Both the position numbers and the translations under genes were made by a program. Shown in pieces: positions 25,992-35,700 of a stretch of 64,000 bases of DNA (within the stretch, counting starts at the first letter, position 1; each line of letters opens with the position of its first letter). The notes beneath the pieces were generated by a model. That model was not told where the DNA came from, ran no database searches, and was given only the letters and a program-made list of their open reading frames with translations. The DNA is from an uncultured Muribaculaceae bacterium (GTDB taxonomy: Bacteria > Bacteroidota > Bacteroidia > Bacteroidales > Muribaculaceae). Where the stretch lies: the NCBI GenBank assembly GCA_910587475.1, contig CAJUMR010000004.1, positions 1 through 64,000 of the forward strand. The letters run 5' to 3'.

Positions 25992-26180
25992 TTATTTCTC
26001 TTCAATTTCGGCTGCGATCATCTCCACGACGTCTTCGAGGTGTTCGTCGGCGATAAGTCCTTTGCGCTTGAGAGCTTCCTTTATGCGGGCTCTGAGGTCA
26101 TCGCCTGTGGTCGGGGTGAGCAGTGCGACTGCCGCACCGCCGATTGCCACACCGGCCAGGAATTTGAGAAAACCGCTCAT
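25992..26180 (-). CDS. YtxH-domain protein, copy 2
   Basis: A 62-aa protein starting MSGFLKFLAGVAIGGAAVALL, a single glycine/alanine-rich membrane helix followed by TPTTGDDLRARIKEALKRKG, the YtxH signature. I use the ATG at 26178-26180 because it overlaps the stop of the upstream YtxH gene by four bases (ATGA). YtxH proteins are general-stress proteins of unclear function. Confidence 0.72.
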   Translation of the reverse strand: MSGFLKFLAGVAIGGAAVALLTPTTGDDLRARIKEALKRKGLIADEHLEDVVEMIAAEIEEK

Positions 26181-26383
26181 AATTTTGCCTCCTTGATTTC
26201 GTCGCTGATCTTGTCGGCGAGCTGTTGCAACTTCGATTCTTTCATCTTGGGGCAATGCGATTTTACGAAATCGACGATTGACTCGCGGGTGTCGCTGCCT
26301 TTCTGGGGAGCGAGGAGTATTGCTGCGGCTGCACCGACAACTGCGCCTCCGAGGGCGGCTAATGCATAATTTACGGCTTTCAT
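26177..26383 (-). CDS. YtxH-domain protein, copy 1
   Basis: A 68-aa protein from ATG at 26381-26383: MKAVNYALAALGG, a membrane helix, then LLAPQKGSDTRESIVDF, the YtxH-type motif. It is a diverged paralogue of the next gene, with the same helix/LxPxxGxxxR layout. It begins the stress-like cluster. A longer version (to 26443) would start within a hairpin region and is less likely. Confidence 0.72.
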   Translation of the reverse strand: MKAVNYALAALGGAVVGAAAAILLAPQKGSDTRESIVDFVKSHCPKMKESKLQQLADKISDEIKEAKL

Positions 26384-26431
26384 TTTGTTCTGATTATTTT
26401 GAGTTAGTGATTGAGATTGTTTCCAATAGTA

Positions 26432-26469
26432 AAGGTAGAACACACTTGCAATGCAAATGGTTCTACCTT
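26432..26469. repeat. Inverted repeat between the Do-protease and YtxH genes
   Basis: A 10-bp perfect stem (26432-26441 with 26460-26469) with an 18-nt loop. On the plus strand it is followed within a few bases by TTTTTT, but no plus-strand gene precedes it. On the minus strand it lies between the Do-protease stop and the YtxH start, so it could be a weak terminator, or an operator or attenuator of the YtxH cluster. Confidence 0.45.
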
Positions 26470-26510
26470 CAATCGTTTTTTAGCCGTAATATTTTTTATC
26501 GCTGACGATC

Positions 26511-28079
26511 TCAGTCGCTCAGGTCGACGGCATAGTAGGCCTGACGACCGTTGGGATAGATGCCCGAGATGAACATCACCTTTTCAGGGTCGGAGCTCTT
26601 GCGGATCGACGTGTAGATCGACTCTACCTCGTCGGCGCTTGTCACGCGGCTGCGGTTGATTGACACTATTATGAAATTGTCTTTCATACCGGCTTCCTTG
26701 AAGCGGCCATCGCTGAGAGTGCCGACCGAAACGCCCGACGAGATGCCGAGTTTGCGGAGGGTCTCCTTGTCGGGTGTGCTGAGCTTGGCGCCGAGCGACG
26801 ACGGGGTGTCGGCGTGAGTCACCGAGGTGTTGCCTTGATTGTTGCGCAGCGTGGCCTTGCAGTTCTGCTGTTTGCCGTCGCGGACATAAGTGATCGTCAC
26901 TTTATCACCGGGGCTGAACTTGGTGATGGTTTCCTGCATCTGGGCTGTCGACAGAGTCGGCAGACCATTGATGGCCGTGATTATGTCGCCGGGTTCGATG
27001 CCGGCTTCTTTAGCGGCAGAGCGGTCGGTGACTTCGGCAACATAGATGCCTGCGTTGGCGCCCTTGATGTCTTTTTCGGCAATGAATTCAGGCGTCAGTT
27101 CGCGGAACGAAACGCCGAGGAATGCGCGCTGAACGGTGCCGAACTGTTTTAGGTCAGACACTACCTTCTGCACGATCGAGGTCGGTATGGCAAACGAGCA
27201 TCCGGCATATGTTCCGGTATTGGAGTAAATCGCAGCGTTGATGCCGACGAGTTCGCCGTCGAGATTGACCAGTGCGCCGCCCGAGTTGCCCGAGTTGACA
27301 GCTGCGTCGGTCTGGATGTAAGACTCGATGTTTCCGCGCGACGGCGATTGGGTAGTCGTCGATATGTTGCGCGCTTTGGCACTCACAATGCCCGTGGTCA
27401 CGGTCGAGGTGAAGCCGAATGGATTGCCGACAGCGAGCACCCATTCTCCGACCTGCAGATCTTCGGAGTTGCCCATCGGTATGACGTGGAGGTCGGGGGC
27501 GTCGATCTTGATCAGCGCGAGGTCGGTCAGCGGGTCAGCTCCAATGACTGTGGCGGTGAAGTTGCGGTTGTCGTTGAGCGTGACTTCGAGTTTTTCCGCT
27601 TTTTCGATCACGTGGTTGTTGGTCACGATATAGCCGTCGCCGCTGATGATTACCCCCGATCCGAGACCGATCTGGCGAGGCTGGGGTTCTTCGCTCTGAG
27701 GCTGCTGTTGTTGCGGAGCCTGGCGACGCGGCGATCCGAAGAAAAACTCAAGCAGCGGATCGTTGAAGTACTCGTCTCCGCCGCCGTAGGCGCGGCGCTG
27801 CGGCTGATGCGGCGTTGCATAGCTTTTTACGCTGACAACGCCGTTGACCGTCTGTTCGGCGGCGTTGGTGAAGTCGTCCTGATAGATAACGCGGCCTTTG
27901 CGGTTGCGTTGCGACGGTTTCTGTGCCTCAGTGCGGGGCGTATCGTTGGTGTCTGTGTCAGACGATGATGAGTTTGTCGCGCTGATTTTTACAGCTGTGG
28001 CTCCGGCCACTATGACTGCGGCGGCAAACAATGACAGTTGAACTTTTTTCCCAAATTTCATAGATTTCGTAGATTTCAT
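26511..28079 (-). CDS. Do/HtrA-family periplasmic serine protease with PDZ domains
   Basis: A 522-aa envelope quality-control protease of the DegP/DegQ family. The N-terminal hydrophobic segment (about 12-32) is a signal/anchor. The trypsin-like catalytic triad is H156 (VTNNHV), D186 (DPLTDLAL) and S266 (GNSGGA). PDZ1 is at about 305-400 and a more diverged PDZ2 at about 420-510. Between anchor and protease is a Q/P-rich stretch (about 118-136). The N-terminus MKSTKSMKFG offers a second start six codons in, and either is possible. A TATATTTG box lies 57 nt upstream. Confidence 0.93.
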   Translation of the reverse strand: MKSTKSMKFGKKVQLSLFAAAVIVAGATAVKISATNSSSSDTDTNDTPRTEAQKPSQRNRKGRVIYQDDFTNAAEQTVNGVVSVKSYATPHQPQRRAYGGGDEYFNDPLLEFFFGSPRRQAPQQQQPQSEEPQPRQIGLGSGVIISGDGYIVTNNHVIEKAEKLEVTLNDNRNFTATVIGADPLTDLALIKIDAPDLHVIPMGNSEDLQVGEWVLAVGNPFGFTSTVTTGIVSAKARNISTTTQSPSRGNIESYIQTDAAVNSGNSGGALVNLDGELVGINAAIYSNTGTYAGCSFAIPTSIVQKVVSDLKQFGTVQRAFLGVSFRELTPEFIAEKDIKGANAGIYVAEVTDRSAAKEAGIEPGDIITAINGLPTLSTAQMQETITKFSPGDKVTITYVRDGKQQNCKATLRNNQGNTSVTHADTPSSLGAKLSTPDKETLRKLGISSGVSVGTLSDGRFKEAGMKDNFIIVSINRSRVTSADEVESIYTSIRKSSDPEKVMFISGIYPNGRQAYYAVDLSD

Positions 28080-28136
28080 ATACTTAACGGTTGGTTTCTA
28101 AGGATATGTAATGAATTCAGTGTTTGCTTTTGAATG

Positions 28137-28170
28137 CAAATATAGTCTTTTAGACGTTCCGATTTTCAAA
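28137..28170 (-). promoter_or_regulatory. Putative promoter of the Do-family protease
   Basis: Minus strand TTTG (28167-28170) and TATATTTG (28137-28144), 22 nt apart, slightly longer than the usual 19-21. Confidence 0.55.
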
Positions 28171-28273
28171 AGTCAAATCGCGTTAAACTTATTTGGCTGA
28201 AAATGCGGAGCTTTAATATTTGTTTGTCTAAAATATGTGATAATATTAAACAAAGGTTAACGTGTCGGCCGCG

Positions 28274-28305
28274 TTTGCATCTTACATGTGAAACGCGTAA
28301 ATTTG
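28274..28305 (+). promoter_or_regulatory. Promoter of the NlpC/P60 gene
   Basis: TTTG (28274-28277) and TAAATTTG (28298-28305), 20 nt apart. Because the ATG is at 28313, the transcript would begin at or within a few bases of the start codon, close to leaderless. Confidence 0.82.
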
Positions 28306-28312
28306 TTGCCGT

Positions 28313-29470
28313 ATGAACCGTCATTGTATCATAGCCTTAGTGATTGCAGCCGTTGGGCTTTCATCGTGTAAATCCCATAAATCGACTGTCGTCCGTCCGT
28401 CGGCCTCGGTTTCGACCGTAGCGCCGTCGCTGCCGCGTAATGCTGCGTCAAATCCGGCCTACAGCAACGACACACGCATCAGCAAAGCGCTTGTCAAGCA
28501 GGCCAGGTCATGGATTGGCACCCCCTATCGCTACGGCGGCAGCAGCAAGAGCGGCACCGACTGCTCGGGAATGTTGACGGTCATATTCAAGGACGTAGCC
28601 AAGCTGTCGCTGCCACGCAACTCCGCTGCTCAGCAAGAATATTGTTTCGAGGTGCCGAAACGCAATCTCGAACCCGGTGACCTCGTATTTTTCACCACCT
28701 CGTCGCGTGGAGGCAAAGTAAATCATGTCGGCATGTATGTCGGCAACGGCAAGATCATCCATGCCTCGAGTTCCAGAGGTGTGATCGAGAGCAGTCTCGA
28801 CGAAAAGTACTATGTCAGCCATTACCATTCGTCGGGCCGCGTCTACGGCATCACCTATGCGGCCACAGGCGGACGCAAGTCAGGGTCGGCAGATGTCAAC
28901 GAAGTGCTGCTCGCCTCCGGAGGTCTCAAAGCCGATGTGCCGGCACCTACAAAAAAATCGTCTGGAAAATCATCAAAGAAGAGCTCTAAGAAATCGTCAG
29001 GCAAGTCCTCTGTGAAGTCGGGGGCAGAGGCTGTTGCAGCCGTCTCAGCTGTTGCGGCTGCAGCTTCTTCTTCAGGACGAGGAACTGAGCCAGTCGTCGA
29101 GATGACGCTCGACCAGTTTGTGGCCATGCGGCAGCAGCCTGCAGCCCCTCTCAACGACACCGTCATCATAGCCGAGCAGGTGATCGAACATACGGTCGAG
29201 ACGATCGATAGCGCATCTGCGGCCGTCGACAGCGTTGAGATGCGTTGCGCGGTTATAGAGCCGGACACAATTACTGATGTAGCTCCTGTCGATACTGTCA
29301 CTCCCGCACCGGTTGAAATTCCGGCCGTGATGGTCAACGGCAAGCCCGTCAAAGCTGTGCCCGTCGACAAGCGTCCGGTTCAGAAGCCCGATTCGGTCGC
29401 TGCCGACACAGTCCGGCAAGCCGAGGAAATCCGCGAAACAGTGGTCAAAGCCATGAAATTTGGAAAATGA
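28313..29470 (+). CDS. NlpC/P60-family (C40) cell-wall peptidase lipoprotein
   Basis: A 385-aa lipoprotein (lipobox LSSC, C19). The NlpC/P60 domain spans about 55-165: C84 in GTDCSGM is the nucleophile, H138 in NHVGMYVG the base, and H150 in IIHASS the third polar residue. This family cleaves D-gamma-glutamyl-diaminopimelate bonds in peptidoglycan. After it come a Lys/Ser-rich linker (about 215-245) and a long low-complexity V/P/D-rich tail with no recognisable domain, which may bridge to the cell wall. The consensus promoter sits immediately upstream. Confidence 0.9.
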   Translation: MNRHCIIALVIAAVGLSSCKSHKSTVVRPSASVSTVAPSLPRNAASNPAYSNDTRISKALVKQARSWIGTPYRYGGSSKSGTDCSGMLTVIFKDVAKLSLPRNSAAQQEYCFEVPKRNLEPGDLVFFTTSSRGGKVNHVGMYVGNGKIIHASSSRGVIESSLDEKYYVSHYHSSGRVYGITYAATGGRKSGSADVNEVLLASGGLKADVPAPTKKSSGKSSKKSSKKSSGKSSVKSGAEAVAAVSAVAAAASSSGRGTEPVVEMTLDQFVAMRQQPAAPLNDTVIIAEQVIEHTVETIDSASAAVDSVEMRCAVIEPDTITDVAPVDTVTPAPVEIPAVMVNGKPVKAVPVDKRPVQKPDSVAADTVRQAEEIRETVVKAMKFGK

Positions 29471-29536
29471 CCGACCGGTTCAACGTCTACGGCAACCGTT
29501 CTGACCTATTGTACAACAAATTACTGTTCCCGCCTT

Positions 29537-29785
29537 TCACGACAAAGCCTTGCGCAGAGCTTTGGCAAATTGGTCGGGGCACGATGTGCCTTTGCCGCGG
29601 CAGTCGATGCCTTCAAGACGGCTGATGGCCTCCTCGGGAGTCATGCCCTTCACCAAGGCTGCAATGCCCTGGAGATTGCCGTGGCAGCCGCCGTTGAACA
29701 CAACATTGCCGATCTTGCCGTCGTCAGTGATTTCAAACTCTATGCTTCTGCTGCATGTGCCGCTTGTGATGTAATTGTAGTTCAT
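29537..29785 (-). CDS. TSCPD-domain protein (TIGR03905 family)
   Basis: An 82-aa protein starting MNYNYITSGTCSRSIEF and containing GGCHGNLQGIAALVKGM and GTSCPDQFAKAL, the TSCPD signature. Family function is uncertain; related domains occur at the ends of B12-dependent ribonucleotide reductases. I use ATG 29783-29785, because a longer frame would run back through tRNA-Leu. It lies downstream of tRNA-Leu on the same strand, but a terminator separates them. Confidence 0.85.
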   Translation of the reverse strand: MNYNYITSGTCSRSIEFEITDDGKIGNVVFNGGCHGNLQGIAALVKGMTPEEAISRLEGIDCRGKGTSCPDQFAKALRKALS

Positions 29786-29804
29786 AATAATCGTGTGAAT
29801 GTGA

Positions 29805-29843
29805 TCAAAAAATAGGGTTGCTAATCTTGCGATCGGCAACCCT
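29805..29843 (-). terminator. Intrinsic terminator after tRNA-Leu
   Basis: The minus-strand stem pairs 29836-29843 with 29814-29821 (8 bp) and is followed by ATTTTTT. It is 20 nt after the tRNA end and 20 nt before the TSCPD start. Confidence 0.8.
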
Positions 29844-29862
29844 GTGAGCTTCTTAACCGTTG

Positions 29863-29946
29863 TACCCGAAGTGGGACTCGAACCCACACAGCCGTAATGG
29901 CCAAGGGATTTTAAGTCCCTCGTGTCTACCATTCCACCATTCGGGC
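29863..29946 (-). tRNA. tRNA-Leu (anticodon TAA)
   Basis: An 84-nt class II tRNA with a long variable arm. The acceptor stem GCCCGAA pairs with TTCGGGT (terminal G-U). The anticodon loop CTTAAAA gives TAA, which reads TTA and TTG. CCA is not encoded. Confidence 0.94.
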
Positions 29947-29964
29947 AACCTTCAGTAGATGGCG

Positions 29965-29996
29965 CAAAGTTAGCGACTTTTTCCCACTTCGGCAAA
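29965..29996 (-). promoter_or_regulatory. Promoter of tRNA-Leu
   Basis: Minus strand TTTG (29993-29996) and TAACTTTG (29965-29972) are 20 nt apart, a full consensus match, 19 nt before the tRNA. Confidence 0.87.
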
Positions 29997-30061
29997 TCCT
30001 GTGCGGAGAAATGCGCGACAAACGCATCAAATAATATGGCTATGGGAGATAAGTGATTGGG

Positions 30062-31276
30062 CTATATTGGCGAGTTCTTGATCTTTAGTGAGCCGACCAT
30101 CATACCTGCAAGTGCCGTAAAAAGCAGGAGACTTCCGATGAGAAGTGCATAGGTCGACAGGCATAGCATTATGTAGGTGAATAGATACATTACCGTTAGG
30201 ACAGCTCCGATCGATAATCCCAAATTTCTCGATGCTAGCATCTTCCATATATAGCACGTTATTAAAATGATGGTCATGGCCGATGCGGCGAAATAGGCGA
30301 AGCCAAACGAGGTGAGTTCTGTAAAGGATAGGAGCAGCGAATAGAAGATAATCAGTGCCGCTCCAATTAGAAAGTAATTGAGCAACGGGATGGGATGCTT
30401 CTTCATTATCTCAACAAAGAGAACGCTCATGAAAGTCAGCACGATTATGATAAAGGAATATTTCATTGAGCGTGACACCTTCTGGTATCTGTCCACGCCA
30501 ACAAGGAAGCGGACTCCGACAAAATTCGAAAATTTTTTGATTGTCGTTTTGTCGGTGATCGATTCCATCCAGCTTGCAGTGAAGTCGTGTCCGCTTAAGT
30601 GTCTGTCTATAGGCAGACTTTTACCGGTAAACGATGGATGGCCGGCTGTCCCGTTTATGGTCACGGTTGAGCGTTCTCCAACAGGCTTCACATATAATGC
30701 TTCAGTTCCCCTTATGTCAAACTCAGTGGAACACTCAACCTGCACAGGCATATCGGCAATGTTGATTGTGGCATAAAGATAATCTTTGGCGTATGACCAA
30801 TCTAATCTCTTGCCGTCGATAGTCAGAAATACCGGTCTGTCAATCTGATCGGTATTTACTTTCAGTTTGACCAAAACAGTGTCGCCAAGTGACGATAGGC
30901 TGTCGCGGTTGAATACACTCGACATTTTTACATGAGATGTGAAAACCTCTGCTTCGTAGATGCCGCGATGGACTGGTTTGCTGGCCACACTTGCATCGCA
31001 GACAAAGGTTTGAGGGTGTTGCCATGCTGCGCTGTCAGATAGGTTTGCCAAAATTATGGGTCCGTTTAGATAGATATTCTCACCCCATTTTTGCGCAATC
31101 TCTTCTGCCACTTGTCTGTTGGTCGACTTTCTGTCAAACGTCATACCCCATACGGCCAAAACACCAAACATGAGGACGCAACAAATAAGCCCCATCATAA
31201 CGATCTTCTTGCCATAGGATTGCTTTGGCCGGAAGTTAGGTGACAACGGTGGGGGTGTGGTTGGATTGTTTGTCAT
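30062..31276 (-). CDS. CreD-family inner-membrane protein, full length
   Basis: A 404-aa protein of the CreD (cell envelope integrity) family. One N-terminal helix (about 25-46) is followed by a large extracytoplasmic beta-rich domain (about 55-265). About five C-terminal helices follow, including NYFLIGAALIIFYSLLLSFTE, the family signature around 295-315. Its length is close to other CreD proteins. Its start overlaps the stop of a shorter CreD-like gene by four bases. In other bacteria CreD is linked to beta-lactam or envelope-stress responses; no regulator gene is adjacent here. Confidence 0.82.
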   Translation of the reverse strand: MTNNPTTPPPLSPNFRPKQSYGKKIVMMGLICCVLMFGVLAVWGMTFDRKSTNRQVAEEIAQKWGENIYLNGPIILANLSDSAAWQHPQTFVCDASVASKPVHRGIYEAEVFTSHVKMSSVFNRDSLSSLGDTVLVKLKVNTDQIDRPVFLTIDGKRLDWSYAKDYLYATINIADMPVQVECSTEFDIRGTEALYVKPVGERSTVTINGTAGHPSFTGKSLPIDRHLSGHDFTASWMESITDKTTIKKFSNFVGVRFLVGVDRYQKVSRSMKYSFIIIVLTFMSVLFVEIMKKHPIPLLNYFLIGAALIIFYSLLLSFTELTSFGFAYFAASAMTIILITCYIWKMLASRNLGLSIGAVLTVMYLFTYIMLCLSTYALLIGSLLLFTALAGMMVGSLKIKNSPI

Positions 31277-31881
31277 TTTAGAACAAGCTCTTCGTTTTCA
31301 ATTCTGAGTTTCAACGTGAAGTACATTGCGACAGCAATAAGAATAAAGAGGACAATACTTCCAATCAGAAGTGCCATTGAGCCCAAATACAAGAGTATAA
31401 GCATCAGGCCATACTCAAAAACAAGCAGCCCGACAGATAGAGTGACGGCTTTCTTGGTTCTGGTTATCCCATTTACAAACCAGCATATTAGGCCGATTGT
31501 CATGACTGTTACAATTGTATATGCCAATCCAAATGGCATTTTCTCTGACATGGCAAGTAGCAAAAGGAAGAACAGGCACATCGCGCAGCCGATCAATCCG
31601 TATTGGAAATAGTTCATTTCTTTGCGGAATGATATTTCAACCAGCATTAACGAAAATGAAGTTATTGCAATGAGCGCAAAGCAATAGGTGACAGATTGGG
31701 ATAACAGTTCATAATCGTTGGCCTCCAGAATGCCGATGTTTAGTCGGCCATAAGCCAAGTGGCTGATGCCGTTCGCAATAATTGTCAGAGTCAACGACAG
31801 TCCTAACACAAAAAGTGTTTGGATGGCAAGCCAATGCATTGTATACTTTGGCTTTTTGTGGATTCCATTTTTCTCTTCCAT
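31273..31881 (-). CDS. Short CreD-like membrane protein lacking the periplasmic domain
   Basis: A 202-aa protein from ATG 31879-31881. It has an N-terminal helix (about 16-38), a further helix (about 58-80) and then the C-terminal CreD-type bundle (NYFQYGLIGCAMCLFFLLLL, GLAYTIVTVMTIGLI, ALLIGSIVLFILI). The large extracytoplasmic domain present in the downstream paralogue is absent. Stop and start of the two genes overlap (ATGA), so they are made together. It may be a dedicated partner of the full-length CreD or a decayed duplicate. Confidence 0.7.
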   Translation of the reverse strand: MEEKNGIHKKPKYTMHWLAIQTLFVLGLSLTLTIIANGISHLAYGRLNIGILEANDYELLSQSVTYCFALIAITSFSLMLVEISFRKEMNYFQYGLIGCAMCLFFLLLLAMSEKMPFGLAYTIVTVMTIGLICWFVNGITRTKKAVTLSVGLLVFEYGLMLILLYLGSMALLIGSIVLFILIAVAMYFTLKLRIENEELVLK

Positions 31882-31978
31882 AGGACGTAATTTTATGATA
31901 TTTGGTAAATTTGTGATATTGTTGTTCCCCTTTGTAGGATTTGCATATATAGGCTTTTGCTTTAGCGTTTTGCAAATA

Positions 31979-32353
31979 TCAGTTGGGAAATCTTTCTCCG
32001 GAATTGCTGGAATATCGGAATGTTCCGATCTGTATGGCTTTCCCATTGGACGGAACTTTAATTATCTGGTCATCAGAGAAGGTATTTTGGCCTTTGGATG
32101 GGAAGAATACTATCGGATCGCCATATCTTTCGCTTGAGTAAGAATGTCTCTTGCTATTTGCTAAAGCCCCCGTTGGTAGAACCTGGAAGACTTTAAATTT
32201 ATCCGCAGCGGTGTAATGAGTCGGAGTGTCGAAATGTGTTATTCTTGGGTCTGATTCGTGGTCTGACAGAGACAAGGTATATATGACGGCAAATACAATT
32301 GTTAGGATGACTCCGGTGAGAACTCCTAATGTAAATACTAATCCCTTTTTCAT
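31979..32353 (-). CDS. Membrane-anchored protein of unknown function
   Basis: A 124-aa protein from ATG 32351-32353 with one N-terminal helix (about residues 4-27), then a polar extracytoplasmic region with no recognised domain (FDTPTHYTAADKFKVFQVL, DPIVFFPSKGQNTFSDDQ). It precedes the two CreD-like genes on the same strand (97 nt gap to the next chosen start) and may belong to the same operon. A TATATTTG box is 39 nt upstream. Confidence 0.55.
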   Translation of the reverse strand: MKKGLVFTLGVLTGVILTIVFAVIYTLSLSDHESDPRITHFDTPTHYTAADKFKVFQVLPTGALANSKRHSYSSERYGDPIVFFPSKGQNTFSDDQIIKVPSNGKAIQIGTFRYSSNSGERFPN

Positions 32354-32712
32354 TTTGATTATCAATAAGGTCTAATTTGTTTTAATCAATTGCAAATATA
32401 GTTTTTATATTCGTATAATCGTGTGGTTCTGCAAAAAAAAATTGGATTTATCCTCTGAAAATCAGCCCCGGTAACTTATTTTCAGCACTTGAACCAACTT
32501 GAACCGTTTTTGATGATGCAGATCGTAGAATAATTGATTATTTTTGCCCCGAAACACTCTTTACTCATCACTAATCAGTTATCATGAAGCATTATAACAT
32601 CATCTTACCGGCATTGCTTTACCGAAAGGTTCTCACGGTTGACTGACTGGCAGTTCCGGCAATTTATCAGTAACAAATAATCACTATTATTATAAACCAA
32701 AACTAATCCATC
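32354..32712. other. Divergent intergenic region (359 nt)
   Basis: A minus-strand -7 match TATATTTG (32393-32400) faces the 124-aa gene, and a plus-strand TATTTTTG (32539-32546) faces the zincin-like gene. Neither has a well-spaced -33 box. An isolated 20-codon frame (32584-32646) has no coding signature and is probably part of a roughly 165-nt 5' leader. Nothing else was recognised. Confidence 0.4.
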
Positions 32713-35700
32713 ATGAAACGACTTTATCTGTTATTTCTCAGCCTTAGTGCAGTCATAGCTGCCTTAGGCGCCGATGTAAAGGTGACGCTGTCGGGGCTTG
32801 AAGACTCCGGATCGGCAACCATCTCACTCGCGTCGTACACATATCTCGAAACAATCGAGACTGCAAACAACGGCGATTTCGTCTTCCACAATGTCCCCGT
32901 CGGACGACATTATGTCAAGGCTGAAGCCCAAGGCTACAACACTCTCGAAGCCCAGTGCATCGAAGTGCGCGAGGACGGCTCTGTCATTCCACCTGTGGCG
33001 ATCAAACTTGTGGTGACCAAGCAGAGCGCCAATCCCGACGAATGGAAATTCACATGGCGCGAGGATGGCAGCCCCTCCGGCTACACCACAACATCCCACG
33101 TCAACAAACCGGCTGAAATCGAATTTCTCGGCAAAAAGATAGTCCCCGCCGATGTCCCCTCTGCTGCAATCTTAAGCAATAACTATGGCATTATATTGTC
33201 AGACGAGGAAGAGCCATGGAGTCAGGAGTATGCCTATCGACTGGTCGAGACTCTTAAAACACTTCCAATTAACGAAAAGAACAGTTTGCCTTCGAAATTT
33301 GTGCTCACTTCTCTGCACGTCGAGGACGACATAACAGTCGAAACATTCGATCAGGGTAACATTGTGAATATTTCAAAGGATGCGTTTTACTATGCTAATC
33401 CGTTCCTCGTAAACCTCGACGGTGTGAGAGGCCGTTTGTTCTCAAAGCGTCTCCATCATGCCATGACAAACTTCCTGACTGACTTTGGCCGCGACGAACA
33501 ACGGGTCAACTACATTCTGCGGGAGCGTTTCGGATGCGAGATCTTAGGGATCGATTATGAGGAACTGACGCGAGGTATAACCAATGAAGATGCCGGCCGC
33601 TTCCAGCCTTTCGTTCCGTCGGAGCTTGTAAGCATTATCAACATGTTTGAGGAAATGCCCGAAGGCTTCCACAAAATACCTCATCTTAAGTATCTCATTC
33701 GTCGCGTCAACGGCATGAAACATCCGCTGTATGGCGATGCCGCGGCTGTCTCATGGCCTGTTGAGAACGGCTACATTGAATTCATGGAGAGTGCCTTTGG
33801 CGGCAACAACCAGTCATTCGACACTTTAAGATTGATTCTTCATGAAAAGACCCATTTCCTATGGGCATTCGTGTTCTCGCAAGAGATCAAACAGGATTGG
33901 ATCGAATTAGGCGGTTGGTATGAAGTGCCGTCTACCAATCCGTCGTTGCCTAACACATGGGCTACGACCAAAGACGTTGAATTTGTGAGCGCTTACGCAC
34001 ATGCTGTCAGTCCTGATGAAGATATGGCCGAGTCTGTAGCGTTCTATCTTAAAAATCCTGACAAATTGCAGTCGCGAGCTATTGAAAAATATGAATTTAT
34101 ACGCGACCGCATCATGCACGGCACGCGTTACATATCAAAGATCCCCGATCATCTCACCTTCGAGGTTCTCAACCTTTATCCCGATTATGACTACCCCGGA
34201 AAGATCAAGAGCGTAGACATCTCGATCAACGGTGCTCCCGACGAGGACAAAACAATCACTATGGAAATCGAGCTCAACAATCTCGATGGCTTTGAAGATG
34301 GGGCTTCTCGTGCTGTTGTTCGCTTGACAAGTCCGACATTTTTTGACACTGAGGGAGTTGGACGTTACCAGATTGCAGATATGTCATTATATCCTGTCGG
34401 TGGTGACGATCATAAGTTGAGAGGCGAGATCAAGGTGAGCCGTTACAGCAAAGAGGGGCACTGGAGTGCCGGTGACATCATAGTCAGTGATTTGCAAGGC
34501 AACGATCGCTTTGAAGGTCGCAACGATTGCGTAACTGATTTTTATATAAATAACCCTCTTGAAGATCTCGAAACACCGAAGTATGAAGGTGATCTGCGTT
34601 ACATATTGACTGATACGATAGTTGAAGGCCACAATGCTCAAAATCTCCAGGTTAGATATAAAATATCCGATAATATTGGCATTAAGTCGGTTTATTGCGG
34701 CATTCAGCGAGCCAACTCTGAGTACACATATCAGACCTACGGCATCTATGACAAGCAGACTGGAGAGGCTGTTATCGACATGATAGTCCCGGATTTTTAT
34801 CCCTCGGGTGATTATTGGCTCGTATCAGCCATATTCAGTGATTATGCAGGCACTGCTCGTTATGTCTATTATACCGACTCTCCTCTTGACGAACCAATAC
34901 AGAAAGTTTACATTGAGACGAAAACTCCCGACTTGGAGACTGTTGAGGTTGACCTTAACCGCATTACGGTCTACGCCGAGCCTACTCACCCCGAAGCTCC
35001 TGACGGTGAAACTCTCGTTACGATTAACTTTTATGCACGCGACAACATATCCGGGTTCGGCGCTTGCTCATATTGTTTGCGCGATCCTCAGGGAATAGAT
35101 CACTTTAACTATTTCTATCACCGCAACAGTAGTGGCTTATTCTTTGATGGAGATCCGACAGTGTGGGAACGATATACGATAAGGTGTGTGCTACCACAGG
35201 GCAGTGCCCCCGGCATCTGGGGATTGTCGGAATTAGTGCCGCAGGATAAAGCTGGCAATGTTCGAACCTATAACTTCGTCGAGACTTTGATTTTCGAGCC
35301 TGATGACTCTGAGTCTGACTATGTGCTCTTCTCCGAACTCGGAGAGGACAACATTCTCGACATCGACCTACAAGGCACATCGGGTGCAAGTTTCGGTTTC
35401 ACATGGCGAGTGATCCATGAAGAAAGTGGTGTAGAGATCAGCGGTGCGAGCGACGATGATGCAGCCGCTGCAGCCCGCGCGGCAAGTCTGCGTGCAGTGT
35501 CGGCGCGTCGCGGAACGAGCGTCGACGTTTCATCGCTCGCCGACGGCGACCTGATCGTCATCGTCAACGTGCTCGATGCCGACGGCAACGTATTGTCGGT
35601 AAAGACAAACCGTGTCAACAAGAACGGCTCTGCCGGCATCCATGACGCCACCATCTCCAACCCCACAGAAGTCGACGTCTACAACCTCCAGGGCATAGCG

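Noticed and set aside
29786..29995. N-terminal extension of the TSCPD protein
   Set aside because: Would be translated through tRNA-Leu and its terminator; the internal ATG at 29785 is the real start.
32584..32646. 20-codon frame upstream of the zincin-like gene
   Set aside because: No conserved feature, no stalling motif or terminator to support a leader peptide.
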